Assembly (NCBI GenBank): GCA_947305535.1
Contig: CAMZDZ010000008.1
Coordinates: 1-32,656, forward strand
DNA length: 32,656 nt
DNA from: an uncultured Fibrobacter sp.
GTDB lineage: Bacteria > Fibrobacterota > Fibrobacteria > Fibrobacterales > Fibrobacteraceae
Direction: 5' to 3'
Made by a program: the position numbers and the translations under genes. Every line of letters starts with the position of its first letter. Position 1 is the first letter of the stretch. Below the pieces are notes generated by a model. It was not told the origin of the DNA. It saw only the letters and a program-made list of their open reading frames with translations, and did no database searches. Of this stretch, positions 8,083 through 15,622 are shown in pieces.

Positions 8083-9096
8083 CTACGCGAGGGCTTCTTC
8101 CATGAACGGGAAGAGCTCCTTGTCCGTTGCATTGGCGATGAGCTTGAATTCGTTGAACAGCGCGACGAGCTGCTTCTTGCCCGGTTCAATGTATTTCGCG
8201 AACTTCTCGATCTTCTTCTGCCTCGAAAGGAAGCAGTAGGCACCCAGGGCCTGCATCACGCGCTGGAGGCTGGCATGGATGAAGCACATCCAGGCGTCTT
8301 CCTTGGAGTAGATCCTAGCGCCGGCATAGTAGGTGTGCCAGTACTCGAAGAAGTCCTTGATCATGTCGAGCGGCAGGCAGACGTAGGGGTCCCAGAGCAG
8401 CGAGGCGATGTCGTAGAACATGGAGCCGCGGCGTGCCCCCTGGAAATCGACAAACGCGATTTCGGAGTTCGGGCGAACCATGATGTTCTGCGACTGGAAA
8501 TCGCGGTGCATGAGCACCTTGGTCTGCGCTTCCACGGAGACGGCCAGGAGCGAATAGAAGTTCTGGACGGCCGCCGGGATTTCCTGGATGCCTTTGTAGT
8601 CCTTCAGGTAGTTCTGGGTAAAGTAATCCGTCTCCCACTTGAGCGAGGCGAAATCGAAACGGTAAAGCCAGATGTTCGTATGGCTGCTGAACAGCGACTG
8701 CGAGGCGTTCTGCCAGCGGATAAGGGCTTCGATGACTTCCGGGTAGAGGATGCGGGTGCTCCCGGAATGGTTCTCGGGAGCCACGTAATCGTAAAGGCTG
8801 CGCTTGCCCAGGTCTTCCTGGAGAATCTGGCAGGTCGACGTATCGACGCAATAGACGCGAGGTACGGGAAGCTTGTAATCGAGGAAAGTCTTGGAATACT
8901 CGACAAAACGGTTGAAATCGTCATTCACCGCAGGGGAAACCTGCAAGACGCAGGAGCGATCCGAATTCTTGATCCTGAAATAACGGCGGCCGGAACCGGC
9001 GCCGGCAATAGGTTCGACCTCGAAGCCGTCGGCATAGCCGTGAGTATAAAGATATGTGTTGATCTTAGGGGATATGACAAGTTCTTCTTTATTCAT
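8083..9096 (-). CDS. AmgK-like sugar kinase (aminoglycoside phosphotransferase fold)
   Basis: This 337-residue kinase has the APH/choline-kinase fold. A glycine-rich GAGSGRRYFRI lies near residue 32. The catalytic loop HRDFQSQN (197-204) has an aspartate base and a metal-binding asparagine, and VDFQGAR (216-222) carries the second metal aspartate. In Pseudomonas, AmgK phosphorylates the anomeric position of MurNAc/GlcNAc and MurU then makes the UDP-sugar, bypassing the fosfomycin-sensitive step. A MurU-like gene lies immediately upstream here, supporting that role over antibiotic resistance. ATG 9096 is chosen because TATATT ends six bases before it; an in-frame TTG at 9117, preceded by AGG, is the alternative. 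A 97-base gap separates it from the MurU-like gene. Confidence 0.72.
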   Translation of the reverse strand: MNKEELVISPKINTYLYTHGYADGFEVEPIAGAGSGRRYFRIKNSDRSCVLQVSPAVNDDFNRFVEYSKTFLDYKLPVPRVYCVDTSTCQILQEDLGKRSLYDYVAPENHSGSTRILYPEVIEALIRWQNASQSLFSSHTNIWLYRFDFASLKWETDYFTQNYLKDYKGIQEIPAAVQNFYSLLAVSVEAQTKVLMHRDFQSQNIMVRPNSEIAFVDFQGARRGSMFYDIASLLWDPYVCLPLDMIKDFFEYWHTYYAGARIYSKEDAWMCFIHASLQRVMQALGAYCFLSRQKKIEKFAKYIEPGKKQLVALFNEFKLIANATDKELFPFMEEALA

Positions 9097-9193
9097 ACGT
9101 TCAATATATGTTTTCAAGAGCGCCTAAAACAGTTTTTTTCTGAAAAAAGCGCTGAAAATGGTATTTCCTGTGACGAAACACAAGATGCGGGGG

Positions 9194-10069
9194 CTAAACC
9201 TTCCAGCAGAACCCCCTGCCGCGGATTTCCCGGGCCACGTTCTCGCCGGGAAGGACTTCCGCTCCGGCGAAAATGACCGAATCGGTCAGTGTCGCGCCGG
9301 CCGGGATATCCGCGGCGCATTCCACCACCGAACGGACAAAACGCGGGTCGGTGGAAGGGCCGTCGCCCACCCAGCTGTCCACGCCCAGGTCTTTGCGGCG
9401 GGCGTCGCAGGCGGCCTTGAGGCCTTCCGGGCTTCCCATGTCTATCCAGAGAGCGTCTTTCTGGCTCATGTCCACGAAGGGAGCTCGGCCGTCAGCGACT
9501 TCCTTTTCCCAGAACTTGAGGATGTCGAACTCGCCGGGCTCGATTCTTTCGAGGGCGGCGTCGCTGTACCACGAGACCCCGGAGAAGGTCACCGCCTCCC
9601 CCGCGTCGCTCCCGAAGCGGTTCCGCACGCCGGAAAGCCTGCCGTCAGCGCCCACGCGGATCGAGTTCACCTTCGGGAAATCGACGCCGAGGAGGGCGAA
9701 GTCCGCCCCCGACGATTCCGCATTCGCGACGAACCGAGCCAGGTCGAACCGGCAATAGGCATCGCTGTTCATCACGAGGAGGCCGCCACGGTAGCCGCTG
9801 CGGTATATGCGGCTGAGCGGCCCCGCCGTACCGAGGATCTCGGGTTCGACCCACACCTTCTCGAAACCGAGGCGCGCCCCCTCGGCCACGATCTGGTCGG
9901 CCAGGTAGTGCGCATTGGCATGCACGGCGACATTCCCGAGCGCCCGCGCCTTCTGCACCTGCAAATCGAGAATCGGGGCGTCCACCACACGCACGAGCGG
10001 CTTGGGCACGTCGCTTGTCAGGGGGCGCAGGCGCGTCCCGAGACCGGCAGCCAGGATAAGGACGTTCAT
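9194..10069 (-). CDS. MurU-like sugar-1-phosphate nucleotidyltransferase
   Basis: This 291-residue protein starts with the nucleotidyltransferase signature MNVLILAAGLGTRLRPLT followed by PKPLV: the glycine-rich loop and the lysine that contact the NTP and sugar phosphate. GTAGPLSRIY, MNSDAYCRFDL (metal-binding aspartate) and VTFSGVSWYS match the MurU/RmlA/GalU superfamily. The C-terminal region, ATLTDSVIFAGAEVLPGE, looks like a short left-handed beta-helix. MurU makes UDP-MurNAc from MurNAc-1-phosphate. The adjacent AmgK-like kinase suggests the same cell-wall recycling pathway, but another UDP- or dTDP-sugar product cannot be excluded. It starts two bases after the fabZ stop, so it belongs to the lipid A operon. 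Confidence 0.7.
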   Translation of the reverse strand: MNVLILAAGLGTRLRPLTSDVPKPLVRVVDAPILDLQVQKARALGNVAVHANAHYLADQIVAEGARLGFEKVWVEPEILGTAGPLSRIYRSGYRGGLLVMNSDAYCRFDLARFVANAESSGADFALLGVDFPKVNSIRVGADGRLSGVRNRFGSDAGEAVTFSGVSWYSDAALERIEPGEFDILKFWEKEVADGRAPFVDMSQKDALWIDMGSPEGLKAACDARRKDLGVDSWVGDGPSTDPRFVRSVVECAADIPAGATLTDSVIFAGAEVLPGENVAREIRGRGFCWKV

Positions 10070-10071
10070 CG

Positions 10072-10578
10072 TTACACCATGGCCGCGCTGAAGCTGGCCT
10101 TGCTCACGAGCGTGTCGCCCTGGTAGATTTCACCGTTGTACTTGTAGATGCCGCGACGGGCGAAGGTCAGCGTGGCCTTGAGCACAAGGTCGGCCTTCGG
10201 GATGACGGGAGCGCGGAAACGGCATTCCTCGACGCCCATGAACGCGGGGCGCTTGCCCGCGACTTCGGCTTCCTTCACGATCATCGTGAGGACGGTCGCC
10301 GCCTGGGCCATCGCCTCGATCTGGATGACGCCGGGCATCACCGGGTTTCCGGGGAAGTGGCCCTTCAAGAAGCCTTCCTCGCCGGTCAGGTGGAAGTTCG
10401 CGACGATGCTCGGGTTCACGGCCTCGGCACCTTCGGTGGCTTCCTTGCCGACTTCGAGCGAGACGATCTCGTCAACAAAGGCGAAGGGGAACTTCTGCGG
10501 CAAAAGTTCGTGGACGACATCGGCGTCGTAAAGGATTCCGGGCTTATCCGACTTGCGAAGGGTTTCTAAGAGCGACAT
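10072..10578 (-). CDS. fabZ: 3-hydroxyacyl-ACP dehydratase FabZ
   Basis: FabZ dehydrates 3-hydroxyacyl-ACP in fatty-acid elongation and competes with lipid A synthesis for 3-hydroxyacyl-ACP. The 168-residue hot-dog protein has LLPQKFPFAFVDEI near residue 25 and GHFPGNPVMPGVIQIEAMAQ at 73-92, with catalytic His74 and Glu88 spaced 14 apart as in the family. A strong AAGGAGG lies ten bases before the ATG. The start overlaps the end of lpxC by 35 bases, so translation is probably coupled. The lpxC-fabZ neighbourhood is common, and in Bacteroidota the two are fused. The order here is lpxD, lpxC, fabZ, without lpxA following. Confidence 0.93.
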   Translation of the reverse strand: MSLLETLRKSDKPGILYDADVVHELLPQKFPFAFVDEIVSLEVGKEATEGAEAVNPSIVANFHLTGEEGFLKGHFPGNPVMPGVIQIEAMAQAATVLTMIVKEAEVAGKRPAFMGVEECRFRAPVIPKADLVLKATLTFARRGIYKYNGEIYQGDTLVSKASFSAAMV

Positions 10579-11440
10579 AAGGTAACAACCTCCTTACTAT
10601 TTGGTGATGGGCCACATGGCCTCCGTTTAAAATTTCGATACGTACCCTGGGGAGCGAGGGGCAGACGAACGCGATGTCGCCGAGCAGGTCGAGCACCTTG
10701 TGCCTTGCCGGTTCCTCGTCCACGCGGTACAAGTTCCTGTTGGCGGAGCCTTCCGGCAGCAAGAGGCCGCTGGTTTCGTCGACTCCGGCCAGGAGCCCCG
10801 CGGCGCGGGCCTCCCTGTAATCTTTCTCGGTAATGAACGTGCGCGCCATGAATTCGGCGAACAGGTCCTCGGCCGAATAGATCGCCACCGAGACGGCGGA
10901 ATCGACCGACGTCAGCCGATAATCCACCTCGAAAGCCTCCGAGGGCGTAATGCGGACGCATCCGTACGCCGCCGCTCCGGGGCGGGACAGTTCCCACTCC
11001 GCGCGCACCGGGGCATCGTAAAAAGAGAGCTCCTGCGGCACGCCTGCCTCGCGGCGCAGCCGGCTGAAGAACGGCAGCGCGCTCCCGTCCATCATCGGGA
11101 CTTCGGGCTCGTCGGCGTCCAGCAAATTCACGTCAAAAATGCGGTAAGGCCACATCAAAAATACGGGAGCGAGATGCTCGGGCGAACGCAGGCGCAGCGG
11201 GGCGCCGAAGCCGTCGTCGAGCGAATAGATTGTCGTGCGCTCCACGGAATGGGCCAGGTCATCGTAGAGCTTGTGGGCGGAAGTGCTGTAGAACGGGCGG
11301 CCGCCCACGTGCCAGTTCACGCACGGTGCGCTTGTGACGCTTGCGTCGCGGAGCGTCACCTCGACAGTGGTGCTGCGGTAGCTGAGCGAGGGGGACGTAA
11401 AGTGCACCCGGCGGTCCTTGTTGCCGTTTCCCTTGCCCAT
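10544..11440 (-). CDS. lpxC: UDP-3-O-acyl-GlcNAc deacetylase LpxC (divergent)
   Basis: LpxC is the zinc amidase that commits UDP-3-O-acyl-GlcNAc to lipid A. This 298-residue protein keeps the main active-site pieces: SPEHL with Glu88/His89, PEVPMMDGSALPFF, ARTFI at 199-203, and RHKVLDLLGD with His247, Lys248, Asp251 and Asp255. GGH at 273-275 supplies the last histidine. His89, His247 and Asp251 are the expected zinc ligands. The N-terminal GxGLHTG motif and the glycine-rich GG-S/A-L-x-N segment of typical LpxC are not recognisable, so it is a divergent member. The start (TGATG overlap with lpxD) is preferred over an in-frame extension to 11485, which would run into lpxD. Confidence 0.87.
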   Translation of the reverse strand: MGKGNGNKDRRVHFTSPSLSYRSTTVEVTLRDASVTSAPCVNWHVGGRPFYSTSAHKLYDDLAHSVERTTIYSLDDGFGAPLRLRSPEHLAPVFLMWPYRIFDVNLLDADEPEVPMMDGSALPFFSRLRREAGVPQELSFYDAPVRAEWELSRPGAAAYGCVRITPSEAFEVDYRLTSVDSAVSVAIYSAEDLFAEFMARTFITEKDYREARAAGLLAGVDETSGLLLPEGSANRNLYRVDEEPARHKVLDLLGDIAFVCPSLPRVRIEILNGGHVAHHQIVRRLLPYVALRNPSQVG

Positions 11441-12462
11441 CACTTCTTCCCCATCTGGCGCAGGCGCACCATCGAGCGGCGCCATACGGTGATGTCTTCG
11501 GCGGGGAATCCCGCCATGACGGCGTTCGCGGGGATGCTCTTGGTGATGCCGGCCTTGGCCGCCACCTTCGCCCCCTTACCGATAGTCAGGTGCCCGGCGG
11601 ACTGCGCACCGCCGGCAAGTTCCACATCGTCCTCGACCACGACGGAGCCGGCCAGGCCCGACTGAGACGCCATGAAGATGTTGTTGCCCAGCGTGCAGTT
11701 GTGGGCGACCTGGACAAAGGAATCGAAGTGGCAGTTGTCGCCGATGACTGTCGGCGAGAGGAATCCCGCCGCGACGACACTGTTTGCGCCGAAGCTGCAG
11801 CCGTCGCCGATGACGACGCCAGCGAGGTGCGGGACCATCATCTTGCGGCCCCTGTACCCATAAAATCCGAACCCGCGACTGCCGACAACGGAGCCCGCCT
11901 GGAAAACGCAGCCCTTCCCGACTTTCACGTGCGAGTAGACAGTCACGTTGGCTTCCAGCGCGCAGCCGTCCCCGATCTCGGAACCGGCCATCACCACGCA
12001 GCCCGGCCCGACAACAACGTTTTCGCCCAGGCGTCCCTCGACGACTGCGCTCGGGTGCACCGTGGCAGACGCGGGAACAACAGCCTCGCACACGGCTTCT
12101 TCGGTGGCAAAATGGTTCAAGAACTGGACCATGGCGTGGTAGGGGTTTTCGACAGCGCAGGCGAACTTCACGTTCGGGAACTTCTCCCCCGCGCCGGAGG
12201 CAACCGCCTGCGAAACGAACAGCAGGCCGGCCCGGACGGTATCGAGGTTCGCGCCGCTCACGCCGCCGGCATTCCCGGCAAGGCCTGTCTCCACGGAAGA
12301 ATCCCCGGTCCAGAACGATACATCGCCCCCGCAGGCCGTTCCCACCGGCGCAAAGCCGGTCAGTTCAAAATCAATCGAACGGGCCGATGCATCCTGTACA
12401 TGGCACGTTCCCTCTAGTCGGTCAATAAAAGAAAGTACTTCGCTCAGCCTTACCGGGCGCAT
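11440..12462 (-). CDS. lpxD: UDP-3-O-acylglucosamine N-acyltransferase LpxD
   Basis: LpxD adds the N-linked 3-hydroxyacyl chain to UDP-3-O-acylglucosamine, the step after LpxC. The 340-residue protein has an N-terminal uridine-binding domain (to about 125), then a long left-handed beta-helix of hexapeptide repeats (about 130-310). Family markers include GSRGFGFYGY at 194-203, QVAHNC with the catalytic histidine near residue 254, AGHL with His291, and a C-terminal MAGFPA. The start overlaps the upstream lipid-kinase stop by one base (TGATG) and the stop overlaps the lpxC start the same way, so lipid-kinase, lpxD and lpxC form a coupled unit. Confidence 0.93.
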   Translation of the reverse strand: MRPVRLSEVLSFIDRLEGTCHVQDASARSIDFELTGFAPVGTACGGDVSFWTGDSSVETGLAGNAGGVSGANLDTVRAGLLFVSQAVASGAGEKFPNVKFACAVENPYHAMVQFLNHFATEEAVCEAVVPASATVHPSAVVEGRLGENVVVGPGCVVMAGSEIGDGCALEANVTVYSHVKVGKGCVFQAGSVVGSRGFGFYGYRGRKMMVPHLAGVVIGDGCSFGANSVVAAGFLSPTVIGDNCHFDSFVQVAHNCTLGNNIFMASQSGLAGSVVVEDDVELAGGAQSAGHLTIGKGAKVAAKAGITKSIPANAVMAGFPAEDITVWRRSMVRLRQMGKK

Positions 12463-13424
12463 CAGCCCCCCAACGTCAGCATTTGCACCTGGCTTGCATA
12501 CCTGATGTCGACATGGTCCCCGAGCTTGCCGCTCAAATCCTCGCCGTCGAGCTGCAGGAATTCCTGCGGGTCGAGGTCTATGTGGATAGACTGGACCTTG
12601 ATGGACTTGAGGAAGAACTTCTTGAACAGATAGCCGATGACGGGAACGGTCCCGATCGCTATCGAGGAAAGGAAGTTGAACATGTTGGGAACAATGACCA
12701 GGTCAAGCAGGCCGTCCGCCATGTCGGAATCGAGGAACGGGTTCGAACCGCTCGCGTAACTCGGAATGTTGCCGATGATGACGGTACGGTTACCCGAAAT
12801 GTCGACCTTCCCCGCCTCGCCCCTGTCGTTCACGTATTGGAGCGTAGTCTTTTTGAGGTGGTACGAGCGGTCGGCAAAAAAGCGGCGCACATAGTGCAGC
12901 TTGTTCAAAAAAACGGAATTCGACGAGATGACGCCGGTCGCACGGTCCTGGTTGAAGTCGTGCGCGATACGGGCGTCGATACCGCCGGAAAAGTAGTTCG
13001 CCATGGCGAGCTTGCCGTTCACCTGCCACAGGTCAAAGGGCCGGGCGCGGGCAAGCAGCAGCCTGCGTACCAGGAACAGCAGGCCGCGGTCGACAAACGG
13101 CTTGTAAAGGTGCAGCACGCGTGCCAGGTCGTTGCCTGTGCCCAGCGGGATCAGTCCGATTTTCACCTTGTTCGCAGAATCGCTCAGAAGCATCGTGGAA
13201 AGCACCGCCGAAACGGTACCGTCCCCGCCAACGGCAATCAACGTCTCCGTGCTGGCGAGGGCTTCGCGCATCTGCTCTTCCATCCGGTCCTTGTCGGTAA
13301 ATTCGGCCTTCCACTCGGAATCCTTGTGGTTCATGGACTCCATGATTTCGGGAAGGAACTTGTAGATGACCTTCCCTTGGCCGCCGCCGCTGATCGGATT
13401 GATGAGAAAAAAGAACTTATACAT
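12462..13424 (-). CDS. Diacylglycerol kinase-family lipid kinase
   Basis: This 320-residue soluble lipid kinase is of the DgkB/YegS type. It opens MYKFFFLINPISGGGQG (phosphate-binding loop region), has AVGGDGTVS with the GGDGT nucleotide-binding motif at residues 66-70, and LGTGNDLAR at 94-102. A C-terminal beta-rich half contains DGLLDLVIV and LDGEDL, as in family members. It phosphorylates diacylglycerol or a related lipid at the inner membrane; the exact substrate cannot be read. AAGAAG just before the ATG is a usable ribosome site. It lies 25 bases after the carbonic-anhydrase-like gene and is coupled to lpxD by a TGATG overlap, placing it in the lipid A operon. Confidence 0.85.
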   Translation of the reverse strand: MYKFFFLINPISGGGQGKVIYKFLPEIMESMNHKDSEWKAEFTDKDRMEEQMREALASTETLIAVGGDGTVSAVLSTMLLSDSANKVKIGLIPLGTGNDLARVLHLYKPFVDRGLLFLVRRLLLARARPFDLWQVNGKLAMANYFSGGIDARIAHDFNQDRATGVISSNSVFLNKLHYVRRFFADRSYHLKKTTLQYVNDRGEAGKVDISGNRTVIIGNIPSYASGSNPFLDSDMADGLLDLVIVPNMFNFLSSIAIGTVPVIGYLFKKFFLKSIKVQSIHIDLDPQEFLQLDGEDLSGKLGDHVDIRYASQVQMLTLGG

Positions 13425-13449
13425 ATCTTCTTTGCAAAAATAAGAAATT

Positions 13450-13965
13450 TCACTGCCCCTTCAACAGTTCGTCCTTGATTTCAAGATAATGCAGAGCGTT
13501 CTCGTGAGCCTTGCGGATTTCGGTTTCCGAAAGTTCGCGCACGACATGCGCCGGCGAGCCGACAATCAGGGAGCGCGCCGGAAATTCCTTGTCCTGCGTC
13601 ACCAGCGCGCCGGCACCGACGATGCTGTCGGGCTGGATATGCGCGCCGTCCATGATGATGGCGCCCATGCCCACGAGCACGCTGTCATCGACCGTGCAGG
13701 CGTGCAGCACGGCGTTGTGGCCGACAATCACGTCGTCGCCGATGTGGACACCGACATCCGTCGAAAGGTGGACAGTCACATTGTCCTGGATGTTGGAACG
13801 CTTGCCGACACGGATTTCGGCAAGGTCGGCCCTGAGGACCGCATTGTAGAACACCGAGGAATCGTCGCCGATTTCCACGTCGCCAATGACCTTCGCCCCT
13901 TCGGCGATAAAGACGCGTTCGCCAATCTTGGGAAATTTTCCCTTATAACCAAGTAAAGAAGACAT
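13450..13965 (-). CDS. Gamma-carbonic anhydrase-like (YrdA-type) hexapeptide protein
   Basis: This 171-residue left-handed beta-helix protein of the gamma-carbonic anhydrase/YrdA/PaaY family trimerises and binds metal. The three expected histidines are present: His66 in NVTVHLSTD, His83 in DVIVGHNAVL and His88 in VLHACTV. VLVGMGAIIMDGA and VGSPAHVVREL follow, with a C-terminal helix. Whether it hydrates CO2 or acts on another substrate is not known; many YrdA proteins have no measured activity. ATG 13965 (preceded by AGAAG) is preferred over an in-frame ATG at 13980. It appears to be the first gene of the minus-strand envelope cluster; 90 bases separate it from the divergent aldehyde dehydrogenase gene. 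Confidence 0.85.
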   Translation of the reverse strand: MSSLLGYKGKFPKIGERVFIAEGAKVIGDVEIGDDSSVFYNAVLRADLAEIRVGKRSNIQDNVTVHLSTDVGVHIGDDVIVGHNAVLHACTVDDSVLVGMGAIIMDGAHIQPDSIVGAGALVTQDKEFPARSLIVGSPAHVVRELSETEIRKAHENALHYLEIKDELLKGQ

Positions 13966-14055
13966 ACTTCTAATGTACATAAAAAAGAAGCAAACGATAA
14001 GTTCGCACCGCCAAAATAATGCTACTTTAAGAATATCTCCTCCAACCCAACTCTC

Positions 14056-15489
14056 ATGCGATTTATCGATTCAAGACAGATCAACACCCTTTTCGAAGAC
14101 CAGGGTCTAAAACGCTGGCCCGTCGCCGCCACGTCCGCAGGCGAACGCATCGCCAAGCTCAAGACGCTCCGCAAGGCCCTCGTCAGTCGCCAAGGCGAAT
14201 TTTACGACGCCATCTGGAAGGATTTCCACAAGAGCCGTTTCGAGGCATGGACTACCGAATTCCTGCCCACCATCGAAGAAATCGACTATACCATCGCGCA
14301 CCTCAAAAAATGGATGGAGGACAGACCGGCCAAGCGCACGGCCATCTTGCCCACGACGCGCAGCTACCTGAGATTCGAGCCCAAGGGGCGCGTTCTCATC
14401 ATGGCTCCGTGGAACTATCCCCTGCTGCTTTGCGTATCCCCGATCGTCTCGGCCATCGCCGCCGGGAACGTCATCGTCGCGAAGCCGAGCAACAAGACGC
14501 CCAACGTGAGCGCGTTCCTCGCATCGCTTTTCGAATCCATTTTCAAGAAAGACGAAGTCGCCATCGTCGAAGGTGCCGGCTCGTCCGTCGGGGAAGTCCT
14601 GCTGAGACTCCCCTTCGACCACATGTTCTTTACCGGCAGCCCCAAGGTCGGCGCCCACGTAGGCGAGATGAGCCAGAAGGTCCATGCCGGCCTCACGCTC
14701 GAACTGGGCGGAAAGTCCCCGGCCATCGTGCTCGACGACGCCAACCTGAAGGACGCCGCCCCCAAAATCGCCTGGGGCAAGCTTATCAACGCGGGGCAGA
14801 CCTGCATCGCCCCCGACTACGTGCTTTGCCCGCGCAACAAGGTCGACCAGCTGGCCGACGAAATCGTCGCGAGCATCAAGTCCATGTACGGCGAAAGCGA
14901 GGAAGACCGCAAGAACAGTCCCGACTTTCCGAGAATCATCGACACCAGGGCTGCGGAAAGGCTCCAGAACTTCATCTACGACGCCGTGGAGAAGGGTGCG
15001 GCCATCGCCATCGGCGGCAAGAGCTGCGTCGGTGAACGCTACGTGGCCCCCACCGTCCTCAAGGACGTGACGCCGCAAATGAAGGTGATGTCCAGCGAGA
15101 TTTTCGGCCCGATTCTGCCCATCCTCCCCTACGACACGCTGGAAAACGCCATCCGGTTCGTGCAGGACAGCCCCAAGCCCCTCGCGCTGTACATCTTCGG
15201 CAAGTCTTCCAAGGCGATCCGTTCCGTCATCGCGCGGACCACGGCCGGTTCCACCTGCGTCAACAACTGCATCGTGCAAATCGAGAACCTCTCCGTCCCC
15301 TTCGGCGGCGTGGGCAACAGCGGCACCGGGAACTACCACGGCTTTTACGGGTTCAAGACGTTCAGCCACGAGCGCAACGTGATGAAGCAGAGCGGGTTCG
15401 ACGTCGTGCGGTTCTTCCGCGCCCCCTACGGCAAGGCGAAAGCCCAGGCTGCCATCCAGAAGGCCCTCCGGTTCTTCAAAAAAATGTAA
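14056..15489 (+). CDS. Aldehyde dehydrogenase, class 3 / coniferyl-aldehyde type
   Basis: This 477-residue NAD(P)-dependent enzyme oxidises aldehydes to acids. APWNYPLLL at about 120 and AKPSN are the cofactor-pocket motifs of ALDH3. FTGSPKVG gives the Rossmann turn, TLELGGKSP holds the general base Glu216, and NAGQTCIAPDY holds the nucleophile Cys250. SEIFGPILP and PFGGVGNSGTGNYHG complete the family pattern. Length is normal for ALDH3 with a C-terminal extension (HERNVMKQ onward) that is basic and may touch the membrane. No Shine-Dalgarno precedes the ATG; the leader just upstream is pyrimidine-rich. It is monocistronic and divergent from the envelope cluster. Confidence 0.9.
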   Translation: MRFIDSRQINTLFEDQGLKRWPVAATSAGERIAKLKTLRKALVSRQGEFYDAIWKDFHKSRFEAWTTEFLPTIEEIDYTIAHLKKWMEDRPAKRTAILPTTRSYLRFEPKGRVLIMAPWNYPLLLCVSPIVSAIAAGNVIVAKPSNKTPNVSAFLASLFESIFKKDEVAIVEGAGSSVGEVLLRLPFDHMFFTGSPKVGAHVGEMSQKVHAGLTLELGGKSPAIVLDDANLKDAAPKIAWGKLINAGQTCIAPDYVLCPRNKVDQLADEIVASIKSMYGESEEDRKNSPDFPRIIDTRAAERLQNFIYDAVEKGAAIAIGGKSCVGERYVAPTVLKDVTPQMKVMSSEIFGPILPILPYDTLENAIRFVQDSPKPLALYIFGKSSKAIRSVIARTTAGSTCVNNCIVQIENLSVPFGGVGNSGTGNYHGFYGFKTFSHERNVMKQSGFDVVRFFRAPYGKAKAQAAIQKALRFFKKM

Positions 15490-15545
15490 CGAAATCCCCC
15501 ATCTCGCTCAAAAAACAGCCAAAAACCCGTGAAATCCTTCACATT

Positions 15546-15570
15546 GGGCGTAAAAAAAAATATTACGCCC
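15546..15570. repeat. Inverted repeat GGGCGTAA-N9-TTACGCCC
   Basis: Perfect 8-base arms (15546-15553 and 15563-15570) flank a nine-base A-rich spacer, with ATTGGGC directly repeated at its two edges. It lies 56 bases after the aldehyde dehydrogenase stop and about 52 before the beta-helix lipoprotein start. It may be an operator for the downstream gene or a weak terminator, but no T-run follows on the plus strand. A smaller GTGAA/TTCAC hairpin (15529-15542) sits just before it. Confidence 0.45.
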
Positions 15571-15622
15571 ATTGGGCCGATATGAGGAATTGTTTATTTT
15601 CTAAGGAAACGAGCACAATTTG

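Noticed and set aside
8083-9096. Aminoglycoside resistance kinase
   Set aside because: The APH fold alone does not mean resistance; the MurU-like neighbour and envelope operon favour a wall-sugar kinase.
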